From: Neorhizobium populisoli
Lineage (GTDB): Bacteria > Pseudomonadota > Alphaproteobacteria > Rhizobiales > Rhizobiaceae
Assembly (NCBI RefSeq): GCF_019430945.1
Contig: NZ_JAHYCB010000011.1
Span: 104,104 to 168,103, forward strand
Length of the DNA stretch: 64,000 nucleotides
Reading direction: 5' to 3'
Position numbers and translations under genes: made by a program. Each line of letters opens with the position of its first letter. The stretch's first letter is position 1. Shown piece after piece: positions 1 to 9,086 of this stretch. The notes under the pieces were generated by a model that was given only the letters and a program-made list of their open reading frames with translations, had not been told where the DNA came from and did not search any database.

Positions 1-6
1 GGCCGA

Positions 7-1122
7 ATGACGGGCCCGCTTGACATCGTCTTTATCGGGCTTTCACTGTCGTCCTCCTGGGGCAATGGTCATGCCACGACATTCCGAGCCCTGATCCGGG
101 GGCTCAACGAGATGGGCCATCGGGTCCTCTTCCTGGAGCGTGACGTGCCCTGGTATGCCAGTCAGCGGGATCTCCCCGAGCCCGACTTCTGCCACCTGCA
201 CTATTATTCAAGCGTTGGCGAACTAACCGGATCGTTTGCTGGCGCAATCCGCGCGGCGGACGCGGTCATCATCGGTTCCTATGTGCCGGAAGGCGTTACG
301 GTCATCGATGCCGTGGCGGCACTGTCGCCCAAGCGCCTCTGCTTTTACGACATCGATACGCCCGTGACGCTGGCCAAGCTTGATCGCGGCGACGAGGAAT
401 ATATAGGCCTGCGACAGATCCCGGTCTTCGACGCCTATTTCTCCTTCTCGGGCGGCGAGGTGCTGACCCGGCTCGAGCGCGACTACCATGCCCGCCGCGC
501 GATCGACCTCTATTGTTCGGTTGACGCGGAACGCTACGGCAATACGGGCGAAGCCTCCCGCTGGGATCTCGGTTATCTCGGCACCTATAGCCTCGATCGC
601 CAGCCGACGCTGGAGCGGCTTCTGATCGAACCCGCGCGGGCGCTGCCGCATCTGCGTTTCGTGGTCGCTGGTCCGCAATATCCCGACACGGTCGACTGGC
701 CGGAGAATGTGGAGCGTATCGAGCATCTGCCGCCGCGGGACCATCCGAGCTTCTACAGCCGGCAGCGGTTCACCCTGAACGTGACGCGCGCCGACATGAT
801 CGCTGCCGGCTGGTCGCCCAGCGTGCGGCTGTTTGAGGCGGCCGCCTGCGGCACGCCGATCATCAGCGACGACTGGCGCGGTCTGGACGAGCTTCTTCCG
901 GATGGCGAAGCGATCTGCATCGCCCGCAGCACGGCCGATGTGATCACGGTCCTAACCGGCATGGACGAGCCGAATCGCACGGCAATCAGCAAGGCGGCCC
1001 ATGCGCGCGTCATGCAGACGCATACCGGCGTGGCCCGTGCCCGGCATCTGGCGTTGGCGCTCGATCGTCTTGCGGCAACGCAGTCGGCCCGCGCCGATAT
1101 GCGCGATGAGATCTCGGTATGA
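7..1122 (+). CDS. CgeB-type glycosyltransferase
   Basis: A 371-residue cytosolic protein that probably transfers a sugar to a surface or secreted polysaccharide precursor. The N-terminal half (about 5-130) is a Rossmann-like domain starting DIVFIGLSLSSSWGNGHAT. The C-terminal half (about 185-330) has the retaining-transferase pattern with VRLFEAAACGTPIISDDW, typical of the CgeB/YkvP glycosyl transferase 1-like domain. It overlaps the next gene's upstream candidate start by 4 nt and heads a tight operon with an SDR enzyme and a methyltransferase. The window edge lies 6 nt before the ATG, so the ribosome-binding site cannot be judged and an earlier start is possible. The sugar donor and acceptor are unknown. 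Confidence 0.85.
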   Translation: MTGPLDIVFIGLSLSSSWGNGHATTFRALIRGLNEMGHRVLFLERDVPWYASQRDLPEPDFCHLHYYSSVGELTGSFAGAIRAADAVIIGSYVPEGVTVIDAVAALSPKRLCFYDIDTPVTLAKLDRGDEEYIGLRQIPVFDAYFSFSGGEVLTRLERDYHARRAIDLYCSVDAERYGNTGEASRWDLGYLGTYSLDRQPTLERLLIEPARALPHLRFVVAGPQYPDTVDWPENVERIEHLPPRDHPSFYSRQRFTLNVTRADMIAAGWSPSVRLFEAAACGTPIISDDWRGLDELLPDGEAICIARSTADVITVLTGMDEPNRTAISKAAHARVMQTHTGVARARHLALALDRLAATQSARADMRDEISV

Positions 1123-1139
1123 GGAGTGAGGAGAACACC

Positions 1140-2183
1140 ATGTTGCAAAGAATGCGTGACGGAAAAACCAAGACTGTTCTTGTGGCCGGCGGCGCCGGCT
1201 TTGTCGGCTCCCATTTGTGCGATGCCCTGCTGCTGCGCGGTCACAAGGTGATCTGCGTGGACAGCTTTCTCACCGGATCCAGAGCCAATGTCCGTCCTCT
1301 GGAGAACCATCCCCGGTTTCGGCTGATCGAACAGGACATCTGCCATCTGTCGGAACTCGACGAGCCCATCCACCAGATCTACAATCTAGCCTGTGCCGCT
1401 TCACCGCCCTTCTACCAAGCCGATCCGGTGCACACGATGATGACCTGCGTGGCGGGAACGGGCAATCTGCTTGCGCTTGCCGAACGCCATGACGCATCCT
1501 TCCTCCAGGCCTCGACCAGTGAGGTCTATGGCGATCCCGAAGAGCATCCCCAGCGCGAGGACTATCGCGGCAATGTCAGCTGCACGGGGCCGCGTGCCTG
1601 CTATGACGAAGGCAAGCGCGCCGCAGAAGCCTTGTGCTTCGACATGCTACGGGCCGGGCGCGCCGATGCGCGCGTGGTGCGCATCTTCAACACCTATGGC
1701 CCGCGCATGCAGCCCAATGACGGACGCATCGTTTCAAACCTGCTGGTTCAGGCGCTGTCGGGCGATCCACTGACGATTTACGGAAGCGGCGAGCAAACGC
1801 GGTCCTTCTGCTTCGTGACAGATCTCGTAGCAGGCCTGTTGGCGCTGATGGATGTCAATCCTAATCCGGGCGTGCCCGTCAACATAGGGAACCCGGGCGA
1901 GTTCACGATCAATGAGCTGGCCGAGATGATCCTGACAATGGTCCCCACGGCGTCCGAAATCGTTTACCGGCCCCTGCCGAAAGACGATCCGCAGCGTCGT
2001 CGCCCGGATATAGCCCGCGCGAAGGAACTGCTTGGCTGGGAGCCGAAGATCCCGCTGTCGGAAGGCCTTCAGCAGACGGCTGATTATTTCGCTTCAGTTC
2101 TCGTCGAGACAGACCTTCGTCCGAAGACCGCAAGCGCAAAGCCACGTGCCGGTCTAACCGATTCGTTACCGATCGGAGCCTGA
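1140..2183 (+). CDS. NAD-dependent epimerase/dehydratase, UDP-glucuronate decarboxylase-like
   Basis: Extended SDR enzyme acting on a nucleotide sugar. The NAD-binding motif GGAGFVGSH lies near the N-terminus, the catalytic YxxxK is in CYDEGKRAAE, and RIFNTYGPRM followed by GRIVSNL is characteristic of the UDP-xylose synthase/UDP-glucuronate decarboxylase branch. An ATG at 1119 overlaps the previous gene, but the ATG at 1140 has a better Shine-Dalgarno (GAGGAG 7 nt upstream), so I chose 1140 (347 residues). It sits between a glycosyltransferase and a methyltransferase, so it probably supplies or modifies the sugar used there. The exact substrate (UDP-glucuronate versus dTDP- or GDP-sugar) is inference. 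Confidence 0.87.
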   Translation: MLQRMRDGKTKTVLVAGGAGFVGSHLCDALLLRGHKVICVDSFLTGSRANVRPLENHPRFRLIEQDICHLSELDEPIHQIYNLACAASPPFYQADPVHTMMTCVAGTGNLLALAERHDASFLQASTSEVYGDPEEHPQREDYRGNVSCTGPRACYDEGKRAAEALCFDMLRAGRADARVVRIFNTYGPRMQPNDGRIVSNLLVQALSGDPLTIYGSGEQTRSFCFVTDLVAGLLALMDVNPNPGVPVNIGNPGEFTINELAEMILTMVPTASEIVYRPLPKDDPQRRRPDIARAKELLGWEPKIPLSEGLQQTADYFASVLVETDLRPKTASAKPRAGLTDSLPIGA

Positions 2184-2186
2184 GGA

Positions 2187-2942
2187 ATGGACGCCGGAAG
2201 AAAAGCAGACGATGACATGGAGCATCGGATCGCCGAACTTGGGCCCTGGTTCCAGAATATCCACGTGCAGGGGGTGCCAACCGCTCCCGATCACTTCCTG
2301 GGCGATTATCCATCCTTCAAATGGCATGGCTTCAAACAGGTGGTGCCGGAGGATCTTGGCGGGTGCAGCGTTCTCGACGTCGGGTGCAACGCCGGCTTCT
2401 ACTCCTTCGAGATGAAGAAGCGTAATGCCGGCCGAGTGTTGGGGATCGACGCAGATCCGCACTACCTGCGGCAGGCTCGTTTTGTGGCAGAGCAGACGGG
2501 TCTAGACGTGGAGTTCCGCCAGATGTCCGTATACGAGGTCGGAAAGCTCGGCGAAAAGTTCGACCTCGTGATTTTCATGGGCGTGCTCTACCATCTGCGC
2601 CACCCCTTGCTTGCGCTCGACCTTCTGTATGAACATGTCGTAGGGGAACAGATGTTGTTCCAATGCCTGCAGCGCGGGGATGAACGGTTGCCGGAGATCC
2701 AGGAAAACTACGACTTTACTGAGTGGTCGCTATTCGACCAGCATGATTATCCCAAACTTTTCTTCGTGGAAGAACGCTACGCTTCTGATCCGACCAACTG
2801 GTTCATCCCAAACACGGCAGCCATGGAAGCAATGCTGCGCAGTTCAGGCTTCGTCATTGAAGCCCATCCGGAACGGGAGGTCTATCTTTGTCGCCGCGGC
2901 CAGCGGCATTATGCAGTCGAGGTGCCACCTCAAATCTGCTGA
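2187..2942 (+). CDS. SAM-dependent methyltransferase, TIGR04290-like (CmoB-related)
   Basis: Class I methyltransferase of 251 residues. SAM motif I is SVLDVGCNAGFYSFEM (about 54-69), followed by the acidic loop GIDADPHYL, and the later VLYHLRHPLLALDLL segment is typical of CmoB-like enzymes. The architecture matches the TIGR04290 family, which occurs beside CgeB-type transferases and sugar epimerases in Proteobacteria; that context is reproduced here. The ATG follows the previous stop by 3 nt and has GGAG about 10 nt upstream. It probably methylates a sugar or a carrier-linked intermediate of the same pathway; the substrate is not visible in the sequence. Confidence 0.85.
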   Translation: MDAGRKADDDMEHRIAELGPWFQNIHVQGVPTAPDHFLGDYPSFKWHGFKQVVPEDLGGCSVLDVGCNAGFYSFEMKKRNAGRVLGIDADPHYLRQARFVAEQTGLDVEFRQMSVYEVGKLGEKFDLVIFMGVLYHLRHPLLALDLLYEHVVGEQMLFQCLQRGDERLPEIQENYDFTEWSLFDQHDYPKLFFVEERYASDPTNWFIPNTAAMEAMLRSSGFVIEAHPEREVYLCRRGQRHYAVEVPPQIC

Positions 2943-3038
2943 AGAAGGTGAAACAGCAGGCACTGAAACCTGCCTTCTCTGTTTTGCGAATGAGCCGGCG
3001 CAGAAGCGATCCGGGAGGTAGTGGAGGTGAACCTGCTG

Positions 3039-3584
3039 ATGAACAATGCGCAAGACGAAAGCCCAACGACACCAGCAGCTGAGGGCCTTACGCCGGCTCT
3101 CGCCCGGAACATCGACGCAGTTATGCAGCGTCGGCGCAAAACAGCAAATGCGGCCTCATCGCAAGAACGCGCAGCCGCTGCGATTAGTCGGTTCGCGGGA
3201 TCGATGCCTTTCATCTACATTCACCTCCTTCTATATGGGGGGTGGATTGTTGCCAATCTGGACTTGTTGCCGGGAGTGCCCGCGTGGGATCCGTCGCTCG
3301 TCATTCTTGCTATGGAAGCTTCGGTCGAAGCCATTTTTCTCTCGACTTTTGTCCTGATAAACCAAAATCGAATGGCGGCCGAAGACGATACACGAGCTGA
3401 TCTCGATCTACAGGTGAGTTTGTTGAACGAGCACGAAACGACCCGTCTAATCGCAATGGTGGAAGCGATTGCTAAGAAGTTGGAGGTGCCGCCGATCGAG
3501 AGCGACGAGGAGCTGAGCGAGCTGAAAAAAGATGTCGCTCCCGAGGCTGTGCTGGACCGAATTGAGTCGGAGGAGAAAGGCTAG
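3039..3584 (+). CDS. DUF1003 family membrane protein
   Basis: Small inner-membrane protein of the DUF1003 family. The conserved core has two hydrophobic helices, one around FIYIHLLLYGGWIVANL and one around EAIFLSTFVLINQNRM, followed by the family signature with alternating acidic and Arg residues (AEDDTRADLDLQVSLLNEHE). A GTG at 3021 is also possible, but the ATG at 3039 has GGAGGT ten bases upstream, so I chose it (181 residues). No biochemical role is known for the family. It is a separate unit from the sugar operon, 96 nt downstream of it. Confidence 0.85.
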   Translation: MNNAQDESPTTPAAEGLTPALARNIDAVMQRRRKTANAASSQERAAAAISRFAGSMPFIYIHLLLYGGWIVANLDLLPGVPAWDPSLVILAMEASVEAIFLSTFVLINQNRMAAEDDTRADLDLQVSLLNEHETTRLIAMVEAIAKKLEVPPIESDEELSELKKDVAPEAVLDRIESEEKG

Positions 3585-4283
3585 GCGTTCACGAAGGCCC
3601 CCGCAACAAAGTCTACAGGTCATCTAAGTAGCTTTGTGTGGCGAATGACGACTTCTTGCACCGAGATTGCCAAAACCGATTGAGGTTTTGACGATGTCGT
3701 GAGCATGCTCGTATCACGATATATGCCCTATGTGTTGTTAAGTAACGTAGGAGCAGCCCTGAACCGACCGGTACATTGGGCGAAACCGGATACGGTGCTC
3801 GTGAGATACGCTTCCTATACGACATGGAAGGTAGTAAAATCCTGTCGCCCTGACTCTTCGGCCTCTGTGGCCTGCCGATAGCAAACGAATTGATCTCGCG
3901 TTTGCCATTCAAAATCCCCTACAATTTTCTTGGGCCGAGACTGCCGTAGAAAGCCCAACCTGCTGACCTGCGGAGTGACGGGGGAGATCGGGCGGGGAGA
4001 TGGCCGCGCTAACTAGAAATGGACCGGTTCATGTTCAACAGGGATTCCGCTGCATTCAACCGGACCAGCTCGCGGCCATTCTGATCGAGCCGGTCTTAAA
4101 TGCTCGCAATCTTTCGGGAAGCAATTCACCTAACCGGAACCCGTAACGCCTCTTTTTTTGAAGTGCTTCAGCATGGAAGTCTCCTAACGTGAGGCTGATC
4201 TCTCTGCGTCGCTGCAGCGAGCAATTCACAAACCGGAAGGAGCCCGGACATATGAGAAAGATCAACAGGTGCCGTAAAGAATG
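3585..4283. other. Non-coding stretch with short repeats
   Basis: No convincing gene in about 700 bases; the short open frames here lack ribosome-binding sites and family resemblance. Visible structure: a 7-bp inverted repeat CAAAACC/GGTTTTG (3671-3677 and 3684-3690), and an imperfect 18-bp direct repeat (GCAATTCAC then AACCGGAA) at 4121-4138 and 4221-4238, exactly 100 bp apart. A decayed element or a small RNA cannot be excluded. Confidence 0.4.
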
Positions 4284-4472
4284 TCAGCCGAGGTCCCTCA
4301 GCATTTTGGCTTCGGCCTCCAGCAAACGGGCGACCTCCTCGAGGCTCATGTGGGTGACGCACAGATGAATTGCACATTCCAGAAATCGGATCGAGGACCG
4401 CCTCAGGTACGCATCCTGCTGTTCGGCGCAGATGCGGGACAGCCGGTTATTTTCGTGCTCGCTGTTGGGCAT
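4284..4472 (-). CDS. Small hypothetical protein (62 aa)
   Basis: A 62-residue, mostly helical protein with no family I recognise. The longer open frame could begin at 4643, but the ATG at 4472 is preceded by a strong GGAGGAGACC ribosome-binding site and, 23 nt further up, by an EcfG-type promoter (4495-4519). These fix both the start and the likely regulation. The protein has two Cys (SRICAEQ and FLECAIHLC region) and ends in LEEVARLLEAEAKMLRDLG, which looks like an amphipathic helix. It is probably a general-stress protein; function unknown. Confidence 0.6.
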   Translation of the reverse strand: MPNSEHENNRLSRICAEQQDAYLRRSSIRFLECAIHLCVTHMSLEEVARLLEAEAKMLRDLG

Positions 4473-4494
4473 GGTCTCCTCCGGAAGATCGGCC

Positions 4495-4519
4495 AACCAT
4501 CGGGGCACGGGTAAGTTCC
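4495..4519 (-). promoter_or_regulatory. EcfG-type (general stress sigma) promoter
   Basis: Read on the minus strand: GGAAC, 16 bases, then GGTT. The alphaproteobacterial EcfG consensus is GGAAC-N16/17-CGTT. It ends 22 nt before the ATG of the 62-aa gene at 4472, leaving room for a short leader with the GGAGGAG site. Confidence 0.65.
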
Positions 4520-4916
4520 TTGGATCTCTTCGATAACGCCAAATAATCATCCCAATGGGCTGCTGCGCCGAGATGCCATAATGCTTTGGAACGGTTGGCG
4601 TCTTTGACTGTTTGAGGTTTCTATGTGTATCGAGAGATCCCACACGATGTTCAAACCGCTTGCCAGGTTCATTCTAGTCGCCGCTTTCGCCGCCGACAAA
4701 CGCGCAACTACTTTGATCGGAGCTCCCGCGCGTTACGGCGCTCCCCAGCGACCCGAAGCAAGCAGCCTACTTCGGGAACCAAAGCGGTTCCCCCGGCCGA
4801 TCTCGGTGTGACCAACATCCACCGGTGGCGAAGCATGTAAGACGATGCCTGGTGCATCGGCACAACGGCCGAATACCAATGGCCTAAAGATCAACCGCAA
4901 CCTACGGGTCGCTGCA
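4520..4916. other. Intergenic region with one hairpin
   Basis: No supported gene. A 7-bp stem CCCGAAG/CTTCGGG (4752-4758 and 4770-4776, 11-nt loop) could be a weak terminator or attenuator; there is no T-run after it. Confidence 0.3.
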
Positions 4917-5144
4917 ATGACAAGAAGTAACCATCCATCAGCCCAAAAGACCGTAGAGAGGCAGGCCGCCCGAGATCTTTTCTCGTTGGAGAAGTCACTG
5001 TTGCGGCAAGAAAAGGCAATCAGCCGGCTAATGTTCAGGGGAATGCCCATATCTGAGGAAGAAGGCAGGCTGCAAAAGACGTTGGAGGCCCTTCGGGAGC
5101 AACGTCTCACGTCAGCGGTCGCCGTTCGCCGCGCCGAACCCTAA
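4917..5144 (+). CDS. Small hypothetical protein, helical
   Basis: Short open frame with plausible coding composition; the product (about 75 residues) is charged and predicted helical (DLFSLEKSLLRQEKAISRLM then EEEGRLQKTLEALREQRL), suggesting a coiled coil. I do not recognise the family. The start is uncertain: an in-frame ATG at 4845 would add 24 residues and neither has a good ribosome-binding site. A hairpin at 5214-5232 may terminate it. Confidence 0.35.
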   Translation: MTRSNHPSAQKTVERQAARDLFSLEKSLLRQEKAISRLMFRGMPISEEEGRLQKTLEALREQRLTSAVAVRRAEP

Positions 5145-5213
5145 ACGCGCCAATTTGCCCCGCGCCCGCTGGACTGCCGACACCTCGCGGGTGGGATATT
5201 CCTGCTAGGATAT

Positions 5214-5232
5214 CGCTCCGTCGAGCGGAGCG
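5214..5232 (+). terminator. Hairpin, possible terminator
   Basis: Perfect 7-bp stem CGCTCCG/CGGAGCG with a 5-nt loop, followed by TCCTTCCT rather than a pure T-run. It lies 70 nt after the small ORF and before the exonuclease gene. Confidence 0.4.
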
Positions 5233-5371
5233 TCCTTCCTGCTCGAACGCTTTGAGCGCCAATAGATTTCGCGATCCTGGGGGCTACCATCAAGCTCATT
5301 TGAAACTGAGTGCGCAAAAAATGCATCACATCACGATGACCTCGATGACAGCGCGTGGTAATTCTTGCGGT

Positions 5372-6370
5372 ATGACGCGACAGGAAACAGCCAGAACGCC
5401 CGCCCAATTCGATATGTTCGTCGACGCGGATGGCGCATCGCCGCTGCGATCTGCTGCCGACCTGCGCGTAAATCGTGGCAGTAACGTACGGATGGATGAA
5501 GCTGAGATGGTGGCGCATCTCACCGCAACCGGCCGCTATCGCATCCTCCGGAAACTTGAGCCCCGGGAGGTCGCAACAGTCATTCGGACCGAATTCCCAT
5601 TGATGGGTATCATCCTCGACACCGAGACCACTGGCCTCAACCCCCGTAAGGATGAGATCATCGAAATCGGCGTCATCGCCTTCACCTTCAACGAGAAAGG
5701 CGCCATCGGCGACGTCACGGGAATTTACGGCGGCTTACAGCAACCGAGCGGGCCTATCCCTGGCGAGATTACCAGGGTCACCGGCATCACCAGCGAAATG
5801 GTGGCGGGTGAGGTTATCGACATAGTGGCGTTGCGGTCCCTGATCGATCCAGCCGATCTGATCATCGCCCATAATGCCGGGTTCGACCGTCCGTTCTGCG
5901 AGGCATTTTCACCCGCGTTCTCCAGCAAGGCATGGGCCTGCTCTAATGCCGAGATTGACTGGTCATCACGCGGCTTCGAGGGTACGAAACTGGGCTACCT
6001 GATCGGTCAAGCGGGATACTTCCATGACGGTCACCGCGCCGTCGACGACTGCTTTGCGCTGCTCGAAGTCCTTGATCGTAAGGCACAAGCAGATGATCTC
6101 ACGCCGTTCGCTGAACTATACAGGGCAAGCCAGCGGTCGCGGGTGCGTATCTTCGCCGAGAACAGTCCCTTCGATTTCAAGGATCATCTGAAAGCACGCG
6201 GCTATCGATGGTCGGACGGAAGCGAAGGGCGGCCGAAGTCGTGGTGGATCGAGGTGGATGAACCCGACTTAGAAGATGAGCTGCGCTATCTCCGCGCCGA
6301 GATCTACCAATATCCCGAAGCCGACCTGCCAACCAAATTCCTCACGGCGTTCGATCGTTTTAGAGCCTGA
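5372..6370 (+). CDS. DEDDh 3'-5' exonuclease (DnaQ-like)
   Basis: Predicted 3'-5' exonuclease related to the proofreading subunit of DNA polymerase III. ExoI is IILDTETTGLNPRKDEIIEIG, with the DxE pair; ExoII is LIIAHNAGFDRPF; ExoIII is HRAVDDCFALLEVL, so the DEDDh catalytic set is complete. The C-terminal 100 residues (FAENSPFDFKDHLKARGYRW onwards) form an extra domain found in a standalone subgroup, so this is not the replicative epsilon subunit. The start is unsure: ATGs at 5336, 5345 and 5372 and a TTG at 5252 share the frame and none has a strong ribosome-binding site. It stands alone in its orientation. Confidence 0.85.
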   Translation: MTRQETARTPAQFDMFVDADGASPLRSAADLRVNRGSNVRMDEAEMVAHLTATGRYRILRKLEPREVATVIRTEFPLMGIILDTETTGLNPRKDEIIEIGVIAFTFNEKGAIGDVTGIYGGLQQPSGPIPGEITRVTGITSEMVAGEVIDIVALRSLIDPADLIIAHNAGFDRPFCEAFSPAFSSKAWACSNAEIDWSSRGFEGTKLGYLIGQAGYFHDGHRAVDDCFALLEVLDRKAQADDLTPFAELYRASQRSRVRIFAENSPFDFKDHLKARGYRWSDGSEGRPKSWWIEVDEPDLEDELRYLRAEIYQYPEADLPTKFLTAFDRFRA

Positions 6371-6655
6371 GAGCTCCGCAGCATCGTCGCCCGAAAGGGA
6401 GGTGAATTGGTGCACGGCCCTCCCAGAAGGGCGGATGCACGAGAGCTGGCGTGTGGTGAAGCAGCCCATATATCTGTTTCAGGTCCTGAAGACTAATCCG
6501 TAAGGTCAAGGCTCGGAATTTTAAAATCCCAAGTCAAACTTGGTAGTCACAGGTTCACATCCCCTCAAGACACAGGGTCCCCCGCGCTTTTATGTGGCGC
6601 TGATGATCCAAATGAGGGAGCTGTGCTGAAGGACGACCTGAGGGGAGACATAACG

Positions 6656-7957
6656 TCAGGGAGAGCGGGGCGGCCGAGCGACTTGGACAGGTGACTTCAT
6701 ATCGATCTCCAGATGAGGGTAGGGGATGGAAATGCCGGCTTCCTTGAACGCATCCCATAATGCCATGAGGACCTGGCCACGGACGTTTGTCAGGCCGTTA
6801 TTTGGGTCGGAAATCCAAAACCGCAGTTTGAAATCAAGCGACGAAGCGCCGAACGCTGTCAACCAGCAAACCGGCTTGGCGTAATCGTTCTCGACACGCG
6901 GGACGGACGATGCGGTCTCGATCGCCAACCGAACCACCTCGTGCGGATCGCTGTCGTACGATGTGCCGAACACGACATCAATCCTGACAAAGTCGCTGGA
7001 GAATGACCAATTTACGACCTTCTGGGAGATAAAGTCTTCATTTGGTATAAGGTACTCCTTCCCATCCCGCGTGATGACCGAAACAAATCTCGACCGCAAA
7101 TCACGAACGGAGCCGAACGTATCGCCGAGCGTGATCGTATCTCCGGGCTTGATCGACTTGTCGAGCAGAATGATGATTCCGGATATGAAGTTCGATACGA
7201 CCTTTTGCAGGCCAAAACCGATACCGACGCCCACGGCACCGGAAAACACGGTTAGCGCTGTAAGATCGACGCCGGTTGCGGTCAAAGCCAAAACAGCAGC
7301 AACAACGATTAAGCCGATCTTGATGAGCTTGCTGATGAGCACCTTGAAGGAAGGTGACAGATCGTTGGAGCGCTGAATCCGATGGGAGGCGACCTTCGCG
7401 ATAAAACTTGCGAGCCAGACGAGGACTGTCACAAGAAGGAGGGTTTTCAGTATGATCAACAGGGAGAGACGGACAGCCCCGAGGTTGATGGAGGCGCTAT
7501 CGAGCGCTGTGAAGATTGGGCCATCCAGCCCAAGGACGTTGAGGGCTATGTAGATCCAAATCGCCATTGCGGCGATTTTCGCCAAAGTTCTGTTTCGAAT
7601 AATCCGCGTCAGCACGGAGGCTGCCAGCCAGGCGGCGCTCAAGATCAATGCCACGGACACAAGCCAACGGTTCTCCTCAGGAACCTGACGCTGGAGAAAC
7701 GCTTCGGCGACGCCGAGCCACACGACCAGGAAGAGCCATCGTAGCCGACGAAGGAAAGCAATTGCTACGCGCAAGAGGTCGGGATTGCCCCGGATATTTC
7801 GAGCTCTGCCTTCGAAAAACGGCTCGATCCGTCTTGCGAGCAGCGTCGAAATCGCAAACACCAGAGCGATGACAACGATTTGGATGGCTGTCCACTCGTT
7901 AATCAGGATAGCCTTCAGCCAAGCTAATGCACGATCGGATGTGATAGACAGGTCCAT
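6656..7957 (-). CDS. MscS-family mechanosensitive channel
   Basis: Inner-membrane small-conductance mechanosensitive channel, relieving turgor on osmotic downshock. The N-terminal region has four or five membrane helices; the pore helix is the glycine/alanine-rich GAVGVGIGFGLQKVVSNFISG segment in the middle. It is followed by the beta domain (LDKSIKPGDTITLGDTFGSV and LIPNEDFISQKVVNWS) and a C-terminal alpha/beta domain ending YPHLEIDMKS. I chose the ATG at 7957 (MDLSITSDRALAW), removing 28 low-complexity residues from the longest frame. A near-consensus EcfG promoter lies 27 nt upstream (7984-8008), suggesting stress induction. Confidence 0.9.
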   Translation of the reverse strand: MDLSITSDRALAWLKAILINEWTAIQIVVIALVFAISTLLARRIEPFFEGRARNIRGNPDLLRVAIAFLRRLRWLFLVVWLGVAEAFLQRQVPEENRWLVSVALILSAAWLAASVLTRIIRNRTLAKIAAMAIWIYIALNVLGLDGPIFTALDSASINLGAVRLSLLIILKTLLLVTVLVWLASFIAKVASHRIQRSNDLSPSFKVLISKLIKIGLIVVAAVLALTATGVDLTALTVFSGAVGVGIGFGLQKVVSNFISGIIILLDKSIKPGDTITLGDTFGSVRDLRSRFVSVITRDGKEYLIPNEDFISQKVVNWSFSSDFVRIDVVFGTSYDSDPHEVVRLAIETASSVPRVENDYAKPVCWLTAFGASSLDFKLRFWISDPNNGLTNVRGQVLMALWDAFKEAGISIPYPHLEIDMKSPVQVARPPRSP

Positions 7958-7983
7958 TTCAAACCCCGCGGCTGCAGACTTAT

Positions 7984-8008
7984 AACGGTCCGGCGGCTGG
8001 TTTGTTCG
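7984..8008 (-). promoter_or_regulatory. Possible EcfG-type promoter of the MscS gene
   Basis: On the minus strand: CGAAC, 16 bases, CGTT. One mismatch in the -35 element from GGAAC; the -10 is perfect. Its position 27 nt before the chosen start fits a promoter. Confidence 0.5.
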
Positions 8009-8161
8009 GGAGCGCGGCGTATTTGAAGCTGGTGGAATCAAGCGTGACGATCGCAGAGACTTCTAGGAAGACAAATTCTCTGCCGAGTGCGACGGAAGCT
8101 CGTTTTTCGTTCGTGTAATGCCCGACGCGAACCTGCCGGGCGAACCGAAAGCGAGGAGATC

Positions 8162-8305
8162 ATGAAGAAGATCATTTCAGCAGCTGAGGACTTTGTTAGT
8201 CGTTGGCGCGACTTCAATCCTGAGGCAGGGCCCGACGAGGCGCGAAACTACCAGCTTGGATCGCCTCTGTGCTGGAGCCGAGACCCTATAAGGTCGCTGC
8301 GGTAG
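8162..8305 (+). pseudogene. Truncated gene start cut off by IS110 remnant
   Basis: An ATG with a strong GCGAGGAGATC ribosome-binding site opens a frame starting MKKIISAAEDFVSRWRDF. It runs only 47 codons and its last codons overlap transposase sequence that starts at about 8290. I read this as the intact 5' end of a small gene whose remainder was lost when an IS110-type element inserted or recombined. The original function is not recognisable. Confidence 0.45.
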
Positions 8306-8660
8306 CGCTGGCCAACAAAATAGCGCGTACAATATGGGCGCTCCCGGTCAAAGGAGGGACGTATCAGACTCCGGCAGTCATGATGAAGGCATAGACAGAA
8401 TTCCCGGCGGTATGTGCCGGGATAGCGGCAAGGTACAACAGCGTGATGAACCAATGGAACGCAACCCCAATATCGATCGGACCGTGTGATTCAGGGCGCC
8501 GTAGAGCGTGTGAGATTGATTAGGCGATCGACATTGCGGACTTCATCGTGGCCAGCGGGCTATACCGCATCAACAGGCCGAACATATGAATGCACCGTCC
8601 GATGGTGAACTACGAGGAAAATACCTTGTTGACCGGGCCGTTCCGCATAGGAATCATACA
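8290..8660 (+). mobile_element. IS110-family remnant (transposase C-terminus and right end)
   Basis: Translating 8290-8394 gives KVAAVALANKIARTIWAL followed by a tail ending AVMMKA and a stop. This is the C-terminus of IS110/IS116/IS902-type transposases (the ALANKxARTxWALL signature). The following 260 bases resemble the non-coding right end of such elements by context only; I cannot define the end exactly. The rest of the transposase is absent, so the element is inactive. Confidence 0.65.
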
Positions 8661-8697
8661 CCGTCGCCAAGATGAACCCCGTTTATGGGGACACTGC

Positions 8698-9086
8698 CTA
8701 GTTCCCGATGGCCCCTGATCGCCCAAACCATACGCCCAGCAGTGCTGCAAGAGACACAATGACGAGACATCCGCTGACAATGAGGAGCAGGATGCTTGGT
8801 ATTTTCCTGACATCGGGTTCAGGGGGAGGCGGGCCCGGCCGAAATTCCCGCAGAACGGCGACGATGAAGCAAAAAGCGCTGAAAAGGACTAGAATGGTGC
8901 CGGTGGTAACGATGAGAAACTCTGGAACAACTGCTGCCAAGAGAGCTTTGGCACCGAGCCCACTTGCAAGGGCTGTCAGTCCAGTCCGCATCCATGCTGC
9001 ATAGGTACGTTCAGCCGCATAAATCATCGGGCGGCCGCGAGCACCGTCCGGCGGTCTGGTTCCTGTGTCGCTCTGTCGTCGCTCAT
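8698..9086 (-). pseudogene. DUF202/YidH-type membrane protein, frame-broken near its start
   Basis: From 9027 the frame reads MIYAAERTYAAWMRTGLTAL with three membrane helices, a DUF202 (YidH) protein. Upstream, an ATG at 9086 overlaps the stop of the preceding gene (ATGA) and starts MSDDRATQEPDRRTVLAAAR, then hits a TGA at 9024-9026. The two segments would join as one protein if a single base were present at about 9026. Either one base was lost (mutation or sequence error), or the second ATGA overlap lets the 109-residue piece be made by re-initiation. It belongs to an EcfG-type operon with the small gene upstream. Confidence 0.7.

Noticed and set aside
3613..3912. 99-codon minus-strand frame in the non-coding stretch
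   Set aside because: Codon composition does not fit neighbours and no family resemblance.
6550..6580. tRNA-like T-arm (GGTTCACATCCCC)
   Set aside because: The stem does not pair and no acceptor, D or anticodon arm is present; not a tRNA or tRNA fragment that I can support.
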